Of a stretch of 64,000 nucleotides of DNA, positions 43,936 through 53,444 are shown piece after piece. The translations under genes were made by a program, and so were the position numbers. Position 1 is the first letter of the stretch; every line of letters begins with the position of its first letter. The stretch is taken from the NCBI RefSeq assembly GCF_018130145.1, contig NZ_JAFCMB010000013.1, positions 112,713 to 176,712 of the forward strand. Direction: 5' to 3'. This DNA comes from Bradyrhizobium sp. AUGA SZCCT0176 (GTDB lineage Bacteria; Pseudomonadota; Alphaproteobacteria; Rhizobiales; Xanthobacteraceae). A model generated the notes under the pieces. That model worked only from the letters and a program-made list of their open reading frames with translations, made no database searches and had not been told where the DNA came from.

Positions 43936-45735
43936 CTACTTCGACCGCTGCATCGCCGGCTTCTCGGTCGTCTGCTTCGCCGCGCTGAGGTTATGGGCGG
44001 TGTTGATCAGCGCGATATGCGTCAACGCCTGCGGGAAATTACCGGTCTGGCGGCCAGCGCCGGTGTCGAACTCTTCGGCCAACAGGCCGACATCATTGGC
44101 AATCGCGACCACGCGCTCGAACAACGCCCGCGCCTTGTCGAGTTCTCCCGTCAGCACATAGGCATCGGCGAGCCAGAGGCTGCAGGCCAGGAATGCGCCT
44201 TCCGCCGGCTGCTGCTCGACTTCACGGGGGTCATGCCGCAACACGAAGCCGTCCCGCATCAAGTATTTCTCGATAGCGGCCAGCGTTCCCCGCACGCGGG
44301 GATCCGTTGGTTCGAGGAACCCGACCGAGGGCAACAACAGGATGCTGGCATCCAGCATTTTCGAACCGTAGGATTCGACGAACGCGTTCAGCTCGCGATC
44401 AAAGCCCTTTTCGCAGACGTCGCGATGGATGGTGTCGCGCAGTGTCCGCCACTTTTCCAGTGGCGCCTTGAAGCCGAATTTTTCGACGCTCTTGATGCCA
44501 CGGTCGAAGGCGACCCAGCACATCACCTTGGACGAGACATAGTGCTTGCCGTCGCCGCGGCGCTCCCAGATGCCGTGATCCGGTTGATCCCATTGTTCGC
44601 CCAGATGCTCCAGCACCGTGCATTCCAGTGCCCAGCTTCCTTCATAGAGTTCGAGCTTGGCTATTCGCCACTGATGGAAGGCGTCGATCAGCTCGCCATA
44701 GACGTCGAGTTGCAGCTGCGCATGCGCGGCGTTGCCGACGCGGACCGGCTGCGCGCCCTCATAGCCCGGGAGCCAGCCCGCCTCCCATTCCAAGAGCCGC
44801 CGCTCGCCCATGATGCCGTACATGATCTGCATGTTGGCCGGCGATCCCGCCACCGCACGCAACAGCCAGTTGTGCCAGGCGAGGGCTTCCTCGGTATAGC
44901 CCGAGTTCATCAGCGCCAGCAGCGTAAAGGTGGCATCGCGCAGCCAGCAGAAGCGATAGTCCCAGTTGCGCCCGCCACCGAGCTTTTCCGGCAGCGAGGT
45001 GGTGGGCGCCGCGACAATACCGCCGGTCGGCGCATAGGTCAGCGCCTTTAGCGTGATCAGCGAGCGCATCACGAGATCGCGATGTTCGCCTTCGTAGCTG
45101 CAGCGGGCGCTCCATTCGCTCCAGAACGCCTCGGTTTCCTGCAAAGCGACCGCCGGATCGATCGGCGCGGGCACCGCCAGATGCGAGGGCCCGTAGGTGA
45201 GGACAAAGGGCACGGTATCGCCCTCGCCTACCTCAAACTCCGCCACCGTGGTCAGGTCCTCGCCGCGGGTCTCGACCGGCGTTCGCAGCACGGTCATGTC
45301 AGGCCCGCAAATCGCGAGCAGACCCGAGCCGTCGTCGGTTTTCCTGACCCAGGGAATATCGATGCCAAAGCCAAAGCGGATCACCAGTTGCATCCGCAGC
45401 CTGACCCGGCCGCTGACCCCGCGCACCAGCCGCACCACGTCGGACGCATTGCCGCGCGGCGGCATGAAATCGATCAGGTCGATCACGCCATTGGCGGTCT
45501 CAAACCGCGTCTCCAGGATCAGCGTGTTGCCCCGGTAGCGGCGTGACGTGTTGGTGATCTCTTCTGCGGGCGCGATCAGCCAGCGGCCATGCTTGTGGCT
45601 GCCGAGCAGCGCGGCAAAGCAGGCGTCGGAATCGAACGCCGGCCAACACAGCCAGTCGATCGAGCCGTCACGACCTACCAGCGCCGCGGTCTCGCAATCG
45701 CCGATCAATCCGTAGTCTTCTATCCTGCACGACAA
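43936..45735 (-). CDS. Glycoside hydrolase family 15 protein (glucoamylase/trehalase-like)
   Basis: A 599-residue cytoplasmic protein of the bacterial GH15 type. The start IEDYGLIGDCETAALVGRDG, the SIDWLCWPAFDSDACFAALLG block, NWDYRFCWLRDATFTLLALM and the WEAGWLPGYEGA segment are characteristic. Relatives include trehalases and glucoamylase-like enzymes, so it may degrade trehalose or glucans. The start is TTG at 45735, with AGGTGG about nine bases upstream, matching the family N terminus. It follows malQ by 24 bases on the same strand. Confidence 0.9.
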   Translation of the reverse strand: MSCRIEDYGLIGDCETAALVGRDGSIDWLCWPAFDSDACFAALLGSHKHGRWLIAPAEEITNTSRRYRGNTLILETRFETANGVIDLIDFMPPRGNASDVVRLVRGVSGRVRLRMQLVIRFGFGIDIPWVRKTDDGSGLLAICGPDMTVLRTPVETRGEDLTTVAEFEVGEGDTVPFVLTYGPSHLAVPAPIDPAVALQETEAFWSEWSARCSYEGEHRDLVMRSLITLKALTYAPTGGIVAAPTTSLPEKLGGGRNWDYRFCWLRDATFTLLALMNSGYTEEALAWHNWLLRAVAGSPANMQIMYGIMGERRLLEWEAGWLPGYEGAQPVRVGNAAHAQLQLDVYGELIDAFHQWRIAKLELYEGSWALECTVLEHLGEQWDQPDHGIWERRGDGKHYVSSKVMCWVAFDRGIKSVEKFGFKAPLEKWRTLRDTIHRDVCEKGFDRELNAFVESYGSKMLDASILLLPSVGFLEPTDPRVRGTLAAIEKYLMRDGFVLRHDPREVEQQPAEGAFLACSLWLADAYVLTGELDKARALFERVVAIANDVGLLAEEFDTGAGRQTGNFPQALTHIALINTAHNLSAAKQTTEKPAMQRSK

Positions 45736-45759
45736 GGCTTGCTACCACCTGGATCGGAC

Positions 45760-47706
45760 CTATCCGCGCGACCGCTCGCGTGTCGCGGCCTTCAGCGCGG
45801 CAACGTCGATCGTGGACGCGATCTGCTCGAGCGGCACCGGCAGCCGGCGGCGCCAGTTCGGGTGTTCGTCGACCGTGCCGGGAATATTGGGCTGGTCCAC
45901 CAGACCCAAAAAATCCTCCAGCGCGATCGCGAGCAGCCGTGATGGCGTCCGCGCGAGGAAATTTGCCACCGAGTAGAGGTCGTTCTTGTCGATGCCGTTG
46001 TGGCGCAGCACGTCGTCCAGCATCGCCAGCGCATGCCATCGCGCATCATCGCTTTCGCCGGGATCGATGCCGAGCGCACGCTTGGTCTTGAGGTCGCCGA
46101 ACGAGCGCCAGCCGGCATAGGTCGACAGATCGTGGGTATTGAAGGTGACGAGCGCGTTGGCGAGGTAATGATCGAGGCTTTTGAACGCGCCGTGATCGTC
46201 GCGCTCGAACATCATCACCAGATAGGACCAGATGCCCCACCCGGCAATCTGGTCGCGAAAACCCTCCGGCACGGTGCCGAGGTCTTCACCGATCACGACG
46301 CAGCGCTGCGCGATGCTTTCCTGCGCGGTTGCGGCCAGTAACGCCTCGAACGGCATCGGCACATAGACGCCGTCGGCGGCGCTGAAGCCTTGCGGCACCA
46401 GATAAAGCCGCTTCAAACCCAATACATGGTCGAGCCGGATCGCGCCGGCGTGCCGCATCGAGGCGCGCAGCATTTCGCGATAGGGCGCGAACGATTGGAG
46501 CTCCAGCCCGGTCGCGTTGAAGCCGGCAAGGCCCCAGCTCTGGCCGGCGGTGTTGAGCGGATCGGGCGGCGCGCCGACGCCGAGATGCCGCGAGATCGCC
46601 ACCTGTTCGTTCCACGCATCGAAACCGTCGGCTTGCACGCCGACGGCGACGTCGAGATAGAGCCCTACCCTCATGCCGAGCTCAAGCGCGCGGTCTTTCG
46701 CAGCCGCTAATTGCCGATCGGCCGTCCATTGCACGAATTCGACAAACGCGATTTCGGCCGCGTCCGGACCCTTGCGCAGCTCAGCGCATTTGGCGTCGTC
46801 CGGTTGCCGCCATTCGTCCGGCCATTCCCACCAGGGCTTTTTGAATTTGTGCCGGAGCGTCTCGAAGCAGGCGAAGTGCGACAATAGCGAGCCGCGCTCG
46901 GCGCGAAATTTTTCGAACTCCTGCCTGCGCCCTTGTGTCGCATCGGCTTCGAAGGCGGCGAATGCCGATCGCAGTGCGCGCCATTTCAATCCGGCGACAG
47001 CGACATAGTCGATCATTTCGCCTTCTCTGGCCCGCGCCAGCGCATCCCTTGTCCCGGCGTCGATGCGGAATTCCGGGATGTTCTCGACATCGACATAGAG
47101 CGGGTTGAGAAACAGCCGGCTGTTCGGCGAATACGGACTGCAATCACCGGGACGATCGTCGAACAGGGCATGCAGCGGATTGAGGCCGACGCCATCGGCG
47201 CCCAGATGGTTCGCGAGTTCGATCAGACCCTTTAGATCGGTGAAGTCGCCGATCCCCCAGTTGCGCGCCGAGCGGACGCCGTAAAGCTGGACCGCGAGCA
47301 GCCAACAGCGGTCGAAATCGCCGCCAAAAGCCCTTGGCGGCGCCGATAGCAGCGGCACGTCTTCGGTGGTGGATGCGGCATCGGTCAGCTGCAGCCGATG
47401 GACCCCCAGCGGCAGATCCAGCGGCCAGGCAATGACGCGATCGACGGCCTCGCCTTCCGCGATAACCTTGTGATCGGCCACGATTTTCCATCGGACCGGA
47501 AGCCTTGCGGCAGCCGAAAGCCCGGTCCGCGCAGGCAGCCCGGACCGCACCACGACCGGGCCGCCGATGAACGGGCCCGGGGTCTGCGGCGGCAAGGCAT
47601 CGAGGATAATTTTGAGGGCGGCCGTATCAGTCACACGGCGGTGACCCTGACCGTCCACGAATTCGGTCTGGATTCCCTGGCTGTTAGCTTGAGCGAAAAG
47701 GTCCAT
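45760..47706 (-). CDS. malQ: 4-alpha-glucanotransferase (amylomaltase)
   Basis: A 648-residue GH77 enzyme that moves maltosyl units between alpha-1,4-glucans. SARNWGIGDFTDLKGLIELA and YSPNSRLFLNPLYVDVENI are substrate-site blocks; the nucleophile Asp is in IRLDHVLGLKRL, the acid Glu in VIGEDLGTVP and the third acid in FNTHDLSTYAGW. ATG 47706 is preferred to GTG 47724. It is divergent from treS, 72 bases away, so the two operons share a short promoter region. Confidence 0.93.
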   Translation of the reverse strand: MDLFAQANSQGIQTEFVDGQGHRRVTDTAALKIILDALPPQTPGPFIGGPVVVRSGLPARTGLSAAARLPVRWKIVADHKVIAEGEAVDRVIAWPLDLPLGVHRLQLTDAASTTEDVPLLSAPPRAFGGDFDRCWLLAVQLYGVRSARNWGIGDFTDLKGLIELANHLGADGVGLNPLHALFDDRPGDCSPYSPNSRLFLNPLYVDVENIPEFRIDAGTRDALARAREGEMIDYVAVAGLKWRALRSAFAAFEADATQGRRQEFEKFRAERGSLLSHFACFETLRHKFKKPWWEWPDEWRQPDDAKCAELRKGPDAAEIAFVEFVQWTADRQLAAAKDRALELGMRVGLYLDVAVGVQADGFDAWNEQVAISRHLGVGAPPDPLNTAGQSWGLAGFNATGLELQSFAPYREMLRASMRHAGAIRLDHVLGLKRLYLVPQGFSAADGVYVPMPFEALLAATAQESIAQRCVVIGEDLGTVPEGFRDQIAGWGIWSYLVMMFERDDHGAFKSLDHYLANALVTFNTHDLSTYAGWRSFGDLKTKRALGIDPGESDDARWHALAMLDDVLRHNGIDKNDLYSVANFLARTPSRLLAIALEDFLGLVDQPNIPGTVDEHPNWRRRLPVPLEQIASTIDVAALKAATRERSRG

Positions 47707-47778
47707 TCGGCACGCGGTTTGCACGCAAACGTCTCAGAGGCGTCGCGAAATTGTCCAAATACAGGAAGGGGATAGACG

Positions 47779-50700
47779 GTGTCTAACGCTCAGCCCCTTG
47801 ATCGGTTCCAGGGGAACCAAAGTCGGCCGAGCGGCTTTTTACATATGTTCGGAACGTCTCCTTTCTCGCAAGTGAAACGGGGGCGTCGTTTCCATGGCTA
47901 TGGCATCACCGTGAACAAAAAAGTCCAAACCGGCGAAAGCTCCAAGGCCGGCGTCTCCTACCGATTCGATGCTGCCGATCCGCTGAATGACGGCGGCAGC
48001 TTTGCGATCGATGCAAGCGAGGTGCCAGCCGTCGAGTCCAGCGACGATGAGCTTTGGTACAAGGATGCCATTATCTATCAGCTCCACGTCAAGGCCTTTG
48101 CCGACAGCAACAATGACGGCATCGGCGATTTCGCAGGACTGACGGAGAAGCTGGGTTACCTGCAGGACCTCGGCGTCACCACGCTTTGGCTGTTGCCGTT
48201 CTACCCCTCACCCGGGCGTGATGACGGCTACGACATCGCCGACTATGGCGACATCAATCCCGATTTCGGGACGATGAAGGATTTCCGGCGCTTCATCCAG
48301 GAAGCCAAGCGGCGCGGCCTGCGCGTCATCACCGAGCTCGTCGTCAATCACACCTCCGACCAGCACGACTGGTTCAAGCGCGCCCGGCGCAGCGGCCCGG
48401 ATTCGAGCGCGCGCAACTGGTATGTCTGGAGCGATACCGACCAGAAATACCAGGGCACGCGGATCATCTTCACCGATACCGAGAAGTCGAACTGGACCTG
48501 GGACCCGGAAGCCGGCCAGTTCTACTGGCATCGCTTCTTCGCGCACCAGCCGGATCTCAATTTCGACAATCCGCGCGTGGTCAGTGCGCTGGTAAAGGTG
48601 ATGAAGCGCTGGCTCGATACCGGCGTCGACGGTTTCCGCCTCGATGCCATTCCTTATCTGTGCGAGCGCGACGGCACCAACAACGAGAACCTGCCCGAGA
48701 CCCACGCCATCATCAAGCGGCTGCGCACCGAGCTCGACGCCTATGCCAAAGGCAAGGTGTTGCTGGCGGAGGCCAACCAATGGCCCGAGGACGTGCAGGA
48801 ATATTTCGGCCGCAGCGATGAATGCCACATGGCCTATCACTTCCCGCTGATGCCGCGCATCTACATGGCGATCGCCCAGGAAGACCGCTTTCCGATCACC
48901 GACATCCTGCGGCAGACACCTGACATTCCGAGCAATTGCCAATGGGCGCTGTTCCTGCGCAACCATGACGAGCTGACGCTGGAAATGGTCACCGACGTCG
49001 AGCGCGATTACCTGTGGTCGACCTACGCCAACGACCCCCGCGCCCGCATCAATGTCGGCATCCGCCGGCGCCTGGCGCCGCTGATGGACAATGACCGGCG
49101 CAAGATCGAGCTGATGAACTCGCTGCTGCTGTCGTTCCCGGGCACGCCGATCATTTATTACGGCGACGAAATCGGCATGGGCGACAACATCTATCTCGGC
49201 GATCGCAACGGCGTGCGCACGCCGATGCAATGGACGCCGGACCGCAATGGCGGGTTCTCGCGCGCCGATCCGGCGCGGCTTTATGCGCCCACCATCATGG
49301 ATCCCGTCTACGGTTATGAATCCGTCAACGTCGAGGCGCAGTCGCGCAGCCTGTCGTCGCTGCTGTCAGCCACCAAACGGCTGATCGCGGTCCGCAAATC
49401 GACACTGGCTTTCGGCCGCGGCACCATGACGTTCATCCGCCCGGAAAACCGCTCGGTGCTGTGCTATGTGCGCCAGTACGAGGACGAGGCCATTCTCTGC
49501 GTCGCCAATTTGTCGCGCTCCGCACAGGCCACCGAACTCGATCTCTCCCCGTGGAAGGACCGGATTCCCCTGGAGATGCTCGGCCGCACGCGCTTCCCCG
49601 CGATCGGCGAACTGCCCTACATGATCACGCTGGCGCCGTACGGCTTCTACTGGTTCGAGCTGCAGGAGCGCGACAAGTCCGAGCCGGTGGTGCAGCGGGC
49701 GGTGCCCGAATTCGAAACGCTGGTGGTGCCGCTGGGCGCGACCTGGGTATCTCTGGCGCGCACCCGCGGCGTGTTCGAACGCGACGTGCTGCCCGGGCAT
49801 CTGGCGCGGACGCGCTGGTACCCGGAGCGATCGGCCAAGGCCATCCAGCCGACGCTGATTTCGGCGATCCCGTTCTGCGATATCGGCGATAACAGGCCAT
49901 GGCTCGCCTTCTTCAAGTCGACGCAACGCGGCGTCACCACGCGCTACGTGCTGCCGTTGCAGATCGAATGGGTGCGCTTCGACCGCGAGCGCTATAACCC
50001 GCGCGCGCTGGCCGCCGTGCGTCAGGGCGCCCGTGAAGGAACATTGCTCGACGTCGCCAACGACCAGATTTTCATCGCGATCTTGCTGCGAAACCTCAAG
50101 GAGTCGCTACTCGTCGACGAAAGCGAGCAGGGTTTGAAGCTGGAATTCCGGCCGACCAGCCGTTTCTCCGATAAGGCGATCAAGCAGCCCGAACACATCC
50201 GCACGATCGAGACCGAGCGGGTCGACAGTACTGCGCAGGTGGATGACGATTACGTCGTCAAGATCTACCGCACGCTGCAGGCCGGCATCAGTCCCGAGAT
50301 CGAGATGGGCCGTTTTCTGACCGAGATCGCCGGCTATGCCAACACGCCGGCGCTGCTCGGCAGCGTCGAACTGATTGACGGCGACGAACGAAACGCTATC
50401 GGCGTCCTGCATGCTTTCGTCGCCAACCAGGGCGACGCCTGGACCGTGACCGCGGCCTATCTCGACCGCTTCGTCGACGAGCAGCGCCTGCTGGCGGCAA
50501 GCGAGCGTGTCAGGGAAAGCGAGGATCAGGTCTCTTTTCTGCGCTACATGTCGCAGGCCGGCCGGCGCGTCGCCGAGATGCATGTCGCACTGGCAAGCAA
50601 TAATGAGCTTCCCGACTTCGTGCCGGAGCCCATCAAGCACGAGGATGTCCAGCGCTGGTTCGGCGACACCCTGGCCCGCGTCGAGCGCGTCTTCGACACG

Positions 50701-51297
50701 CTGAAGCAGCGACGCGATACGCTGAAAGAGGCGGATCGTCCGCTGGTCGATCAGCTATTGGCCCAGCAATCCGGCCTGCCCGATCGGCTGAAGGCGCTGT
50801 TGCCGCAAGAAAACGCCGGGCTCAATATCCGCCATCACGGCGACTTCCATCTTGGCCAGCTGCTGATCGTCAAGGACGACATCTTCATCGTCGATTTCGA
50901 CGGCGATCCGCGGCGCTCCATCGCCGAGCGTCGGCGCAAGGCGCCCGCGGCGCGCGACGTCGCCAGCATGATCCGTTCGATCGATTATTCGACGACTGCT
51001 GCCCTTGAGCGGGCGCTCAAGGTGGCCCACGATGAAAACGGCAGGCTCGGGGCTGCGCTCGCGGAGTGGCGCAATCGGGCGACCGCCGCGTTCCTGGCCG
51101 CCTATCGCGAAGCCATGGTTAACAAGCGCCTTTGGCCAGCCGACCCTGAAGCTGCCGAGTCGATGCTCAACTTCTTCCTGCTGGAGAAGGCATGCTACGA
51201 GATCGAATATGAACTATCCTACCGGCCGGATTGGCTACGAACGGCCTTGACCGGAATGCTCCGTATTTTGCCGCAACAGTCGCTTGAGGCCTTATGA
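47779..51297 (+). CDS. treS: Trehalose synthase / maltokinase fusion (TreS-Mak)
   Basis: A 1172-residue fusion. Residues about 92-640 are GH13 trehalose synthase (ELWYKDAIIYQLHVKAFADS, DGFRLDAIPYL nucleophile, VLLAEANQWPEDV acid, LFLRNHDELTLEM). Residues about 680-1165 are a maltokinase, with the catalytic HHGDFHLGQLL and IVDFDGDPRRS. TreS interconverts maltose and trehalose; Mak phosphorylates maltose. The GTG start has an excellent AGGAAGGGG site, but the first 90 residues are unlike other TreS proteins, which begin near ELWYKDAIIY. glgB begins in an ATGA overlap with its stop. No glgE is present to use maltose 1-phosphate. Confidence 0.93.
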   Translation: MSNAQPLDRFQGNQSRPSGFLHMFGTSPFSQVKRGRRFHGYGITVNKKVQTGESSKAGVSYRFDAADPLNDGGSFAIDASEVPAVESSDDELWYKDAIIYQLHVKAFADSNNDGIGDFAGLTEKLGYLQDLGVTTLWLLPFYPSPGRDDGYDIADYGDINPDFGTMKDFRRFIQEAKRRGLRVITELVVNHTSDQHDWFKRARRSGPDSSARNWYVWSDTDQKYQGTRIIFTDTEKSNWTWDPEAGQFYWHRFFAHQPDLNFDNPRVVSALVKVMKRWLDTGVDGFRLDAIPYLCERDGTNNENLPETHAIIKRLRTELDAYAKGKVLLAEANQWPEDVQEYFGRSDECHMAYHFPLMPRIYMAIAQEDRFPITDILRQTPDIPSNCQWALFLRNHDELTLEMVTDVERDYLWSTYANDPRARINVGIRRRLAPLMDNDRRKIELMNSLLLSFPGTPIIYYGDEIGMGDNIYLGDRNGVRTPMQWTPDRNGGFSRADPARLYAPTIMDPVYGYESVNVEAQSRSLSSLLSATKRLIAVRKSTLAFGRGTMTFIRPENRSVLCYVRQYEDEAILCVANLSRSAQATELDLSPWKDRIPLEMLGRTRFPAIGELPYMITLAPYGFYWFELQERDKSEPVVQRAVPEFETLVVPLGATWVSLARTRGVFERDVLPGHLARTRWYPERSAKAIQPTLISAIPFCDIGDNRPWLAFFKSTQRGVTTRYVLPLQIEWVRFDRERYNPRALAAVRQGAREGTLLDVANDQIFIAILLRNLKESLLVDESEQGLKLEFRPTSRFSDKAIKQPEHIRTIETERVDSTAQVDDDYVVKIYRTLQAGISPEIEMGRFLTEIAGYANTPALLGSVELIDGDERNAIGVLHAFVANQGDAWTVTAAYLDRFVDEQRLLAASERVRESEDQVSFLRYMSQAGRRVAEMHVALASNNELPDFVPEPIKHEDVQRWFGDTLARVERVFDTLKQRRDTLKEADRPLVDQLLAQQSGLPDRLKALLPQENAGLNIRHHGDFHLGQLLIVKDDIFIVDFDGDPRRSIAERRRKAPAARDVASMIRSIDYSTTAALERALKVAHDENGRLGAALAEWRNRATAAFLAAYREAMVNKRLWPADPEAAESMLNFFLLEKACYEIEYELSYRPDWLRTALTGMLRILPQQSLEAL

Positions 51298-53441
51298 CCA
51301 AGCTACCCGCCGAGGCCTATGCGATCATCCAGGGCAATCACACCGACCCCTTCCATTATCTCGGTCTCCATACCGAGGGCGACCGCAAGATCGTTCGTGC
51401 GTTCCTGCCGGAGGCCTCCAATGTCGAGGCAATCGGAGAACATGGTGAACGGGCGCCGCTGGCGCGGATCCATGATGCCGGGCTATTTGCCGGTGCGCTG
51501 CCGAACGGCTCTACGCGCTATCAATTGCGCGCCCGGTTCGGCGACAAACTGGTCGAACTCGACGACCCCTACCGTTTTCCGCCCGTCCTGAGCGACTTCG
51601 ACCTTTACCTGCTCGGCGAAGGCACCCATCAGCGCATCTACGACAAGCTCGGCGCCCATCCGATGACGCTGGAAGGCGTCGAGGGCGTGGCCTTTGTCGT
51701 GCTGGCGCCGAACGCCCGCGGCGTCAGCGTGGTCGGCGATTTCAACTACTGGAATCCGCGCCGGCACCCGATGCGGGTGCGCGGCGTCGGCTATTGGGAG
51801 CTGTTCATTCCCCACGCCAGCGTCGGCGACCACTACAAGTTCGACATCATCGAACCCAACGGACAGCATTTGCCGCTGAAGTCCGATCCGGTCGCCTTTG
51901 CCGCCGAAGTGCGTCCCAAGACCGCCTCGATCGTTTTCGACCAGGCCAATCTGCCGCGTCCGCGCCCGGCACCGGTTGGCATGAATGCGTTGAACGTGCC
52001 GATGTCGATTTACGAGGTTCATCTCGGTTCATGGCGGCGCAAGGGCAGCAACGATTGGCTGACCTACCGCGAACTCGCCGAGCAGCTTCCGGCCTATGTC
52101 AGGAATCTCGGATTTACCCATGTAGAACTTCTACCCATCAGCGAACATCCGTTCGACGGCTCGTGGGGCTATCAGCCGACCGGCATGTTCGCACCGACCA
52201 GCCGGTTCGGCACGCCGGAGGATTTTGCCGCGCTGGTCGATGCCTTCCATCGCGAGGGCATTGCCGTGCTGCTGGACTGGGTGCCCGGACACTTCCCCGA
52301 CGATCCCCATGGCCTCGGCCATTTCGACGGCACCGCATTGTACGAGCACGCCAACCCCTTGCAGGGCCGCCATCTCGACTGGGGCACGCTGATCTACAAT
52401 TACGGCCGCACCGAAGTGGTGAATTTCCTGGTGTCGAACGCGCTGTTCTGGCTGGAACGCTACGCCATCGACGGGCTGCGCGTCGATGCGGTCGCCTCGA
52501 TGCTCTATCTCGACTACTCCAGGCCCGCCGGCGAATGGATTCCGAACCAGCTTGGCGGGCGGGAAAATCTCGAAGCCATCGGCTTTCTGCGCCGCTTCAA
52601 CACCGAAGTGTTCGGACGCTTCCCGGACGCCACCACCGCGGCGGAGGAATCCACCGCATGGCCGCAAGTCTCCCGCCCGGTCGAATATGGCGGGCTTGGC
52701 TTCGGCTACAAGTGGAACATGGGCTGGATGCACGACACGCTGAAATATATCGGCAAGGATCCGATCCACCGCAAATTCCATCACGGCGACATCCTGTTCG
52801 GCCTGCAATATGCGTTCTCGGAAAACTTCATCCTGCCGCTGTCGCATGACGAAGTCGTGCACGGCAAACGCTCGATCCTGGGACGGATGCCCGGCGACGA
52901 CTGGCAGCGTTTTGCGAATTTGCGCGCCTATTACAGCTTCATGTTCGGCCATCCCGGCAAGAAGCTGATGTTCATGGGCTGCGAATTCGGCCAGGAGCGC
53001 GAGTGGGATCACGATCACTCGCTGGATTGGCACCTGCTGCAACAGCCAAGGCATGCCGGCATCCACAGCCTGGTCCGCGACCTCAACCACCTCTATCGCA
53101 CGGTGCCGGCGCTGCACGAGCTGGATTGCAGCCAGCCGGGCTTCGAATGGGTCATCACCCATGATTCCGGCGGCAACGTCTTTGCCTGGGTCCGCAAGGG
53201 CCTTGATCCGCGAGCGCGCTGCCTCGTGGTCGTGAACTTCTCGCCCAACGTCTACTACGATTACCGGGTACGTGTGCCGTTTGCCGGCAAATGGAAAGAA
53301 GTGTTCAATTCGGACTCCGCGCATTATGGCGGCAGCAATGTCGGCAATATCGGCGAGGTCCGGACGCTGGAGGGCAACATCCCCGAACTCAACCTGACCA
53401 TTCCGCCGCTGGCCGCGATCTTTCTCGTACCGGAAAGCTGA
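51294..53441 (+). CDS. glgB: 1,4-alpha-glucan branching enzyme
   Basis: A 715-residue GH13 branching enzyme that makes alpha-1,6 links in glycogen. An N-terminal N1/CBM48 region (HTDPFHYLGLH, VSVVGDFNYWNPRRHPM) precedes the barrel. Catalytic residues are in GLRVDAVASMLYLDYS (Asp), AEESTAWP (Glu) and LPLSHDEVVHGK (Asp). The ATG overlaps the treS stop by 4 bases and glgX begins 3 bases after its stop, so they are one transcript. Confidence 0.96.
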   Translation: MTKLPAEAYAIIQGNHTDPFHYLGLHTEGDRKIVRAFLPEASNVEAIGEHGERAPLARIHDAGLFAGALPNGSTRYQLRARFGDKLVELDDPYRFPPVLSDFDLYLLGEGTHQRIYDKLGAHPMTLEGVEGVAFVVLAPNARGVSVVGDFNYWNPRRHPMRVRGVGYWELFIPHASVGDHYKFDIIEPNGQHLPLKSDPVAFAAEVRPKTASIVFDQANLPRPRPAPVGMNALNVPMSIYEVHLGSWRRKGSNDWLTYRELAEQLPAYVRNLGFTHVELLPISEHPFDGSWGYQPTGMFAPTSRFGTPEDFAALVDAFHREGIAVLLDWVPGHFPDDPHGLGHFDGTALYEHANPLQGRHLDWGTLIYNYGRTEVVNFLVSNALFWLERYAIDGLRVDAVASMLYLDYSRPAGEWIPNQLGGRENLEAIGFLRRFNTEVFGRFPDATTAAEESTAWPQVSRPVEYGGLGFGYKWNMGWMHDTLKYIGKDPIHRKFHHGDILFGLQYAFSENFILPLSHDEVVHGKRSILGRMPGDDWQRFANLRAYYSFMFGHPGKKLMFMGCEFGQEREWDHDHSLDWHLLQQPRHAGIHSLVRDLNHLYRTVPALHELDCSQPGFEWVITHDSGGNVFAWVRKGLDPRARCLVVVNFSPNVYYDYRVRVPFAGKWKEVFNSDSAHYGGSNVGNIGEVRTLEGNIPELNLTIPPLAAIFLVPES

Positions 53442-53444
53442 CGC

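Noticed and set aside
47845..47895. GGAAC near the treS start as an EcfG promoter
   Set aside because: No CGTT or GTT is found 16-17 bases downstream, and it lies inside the chosen coding sequence.
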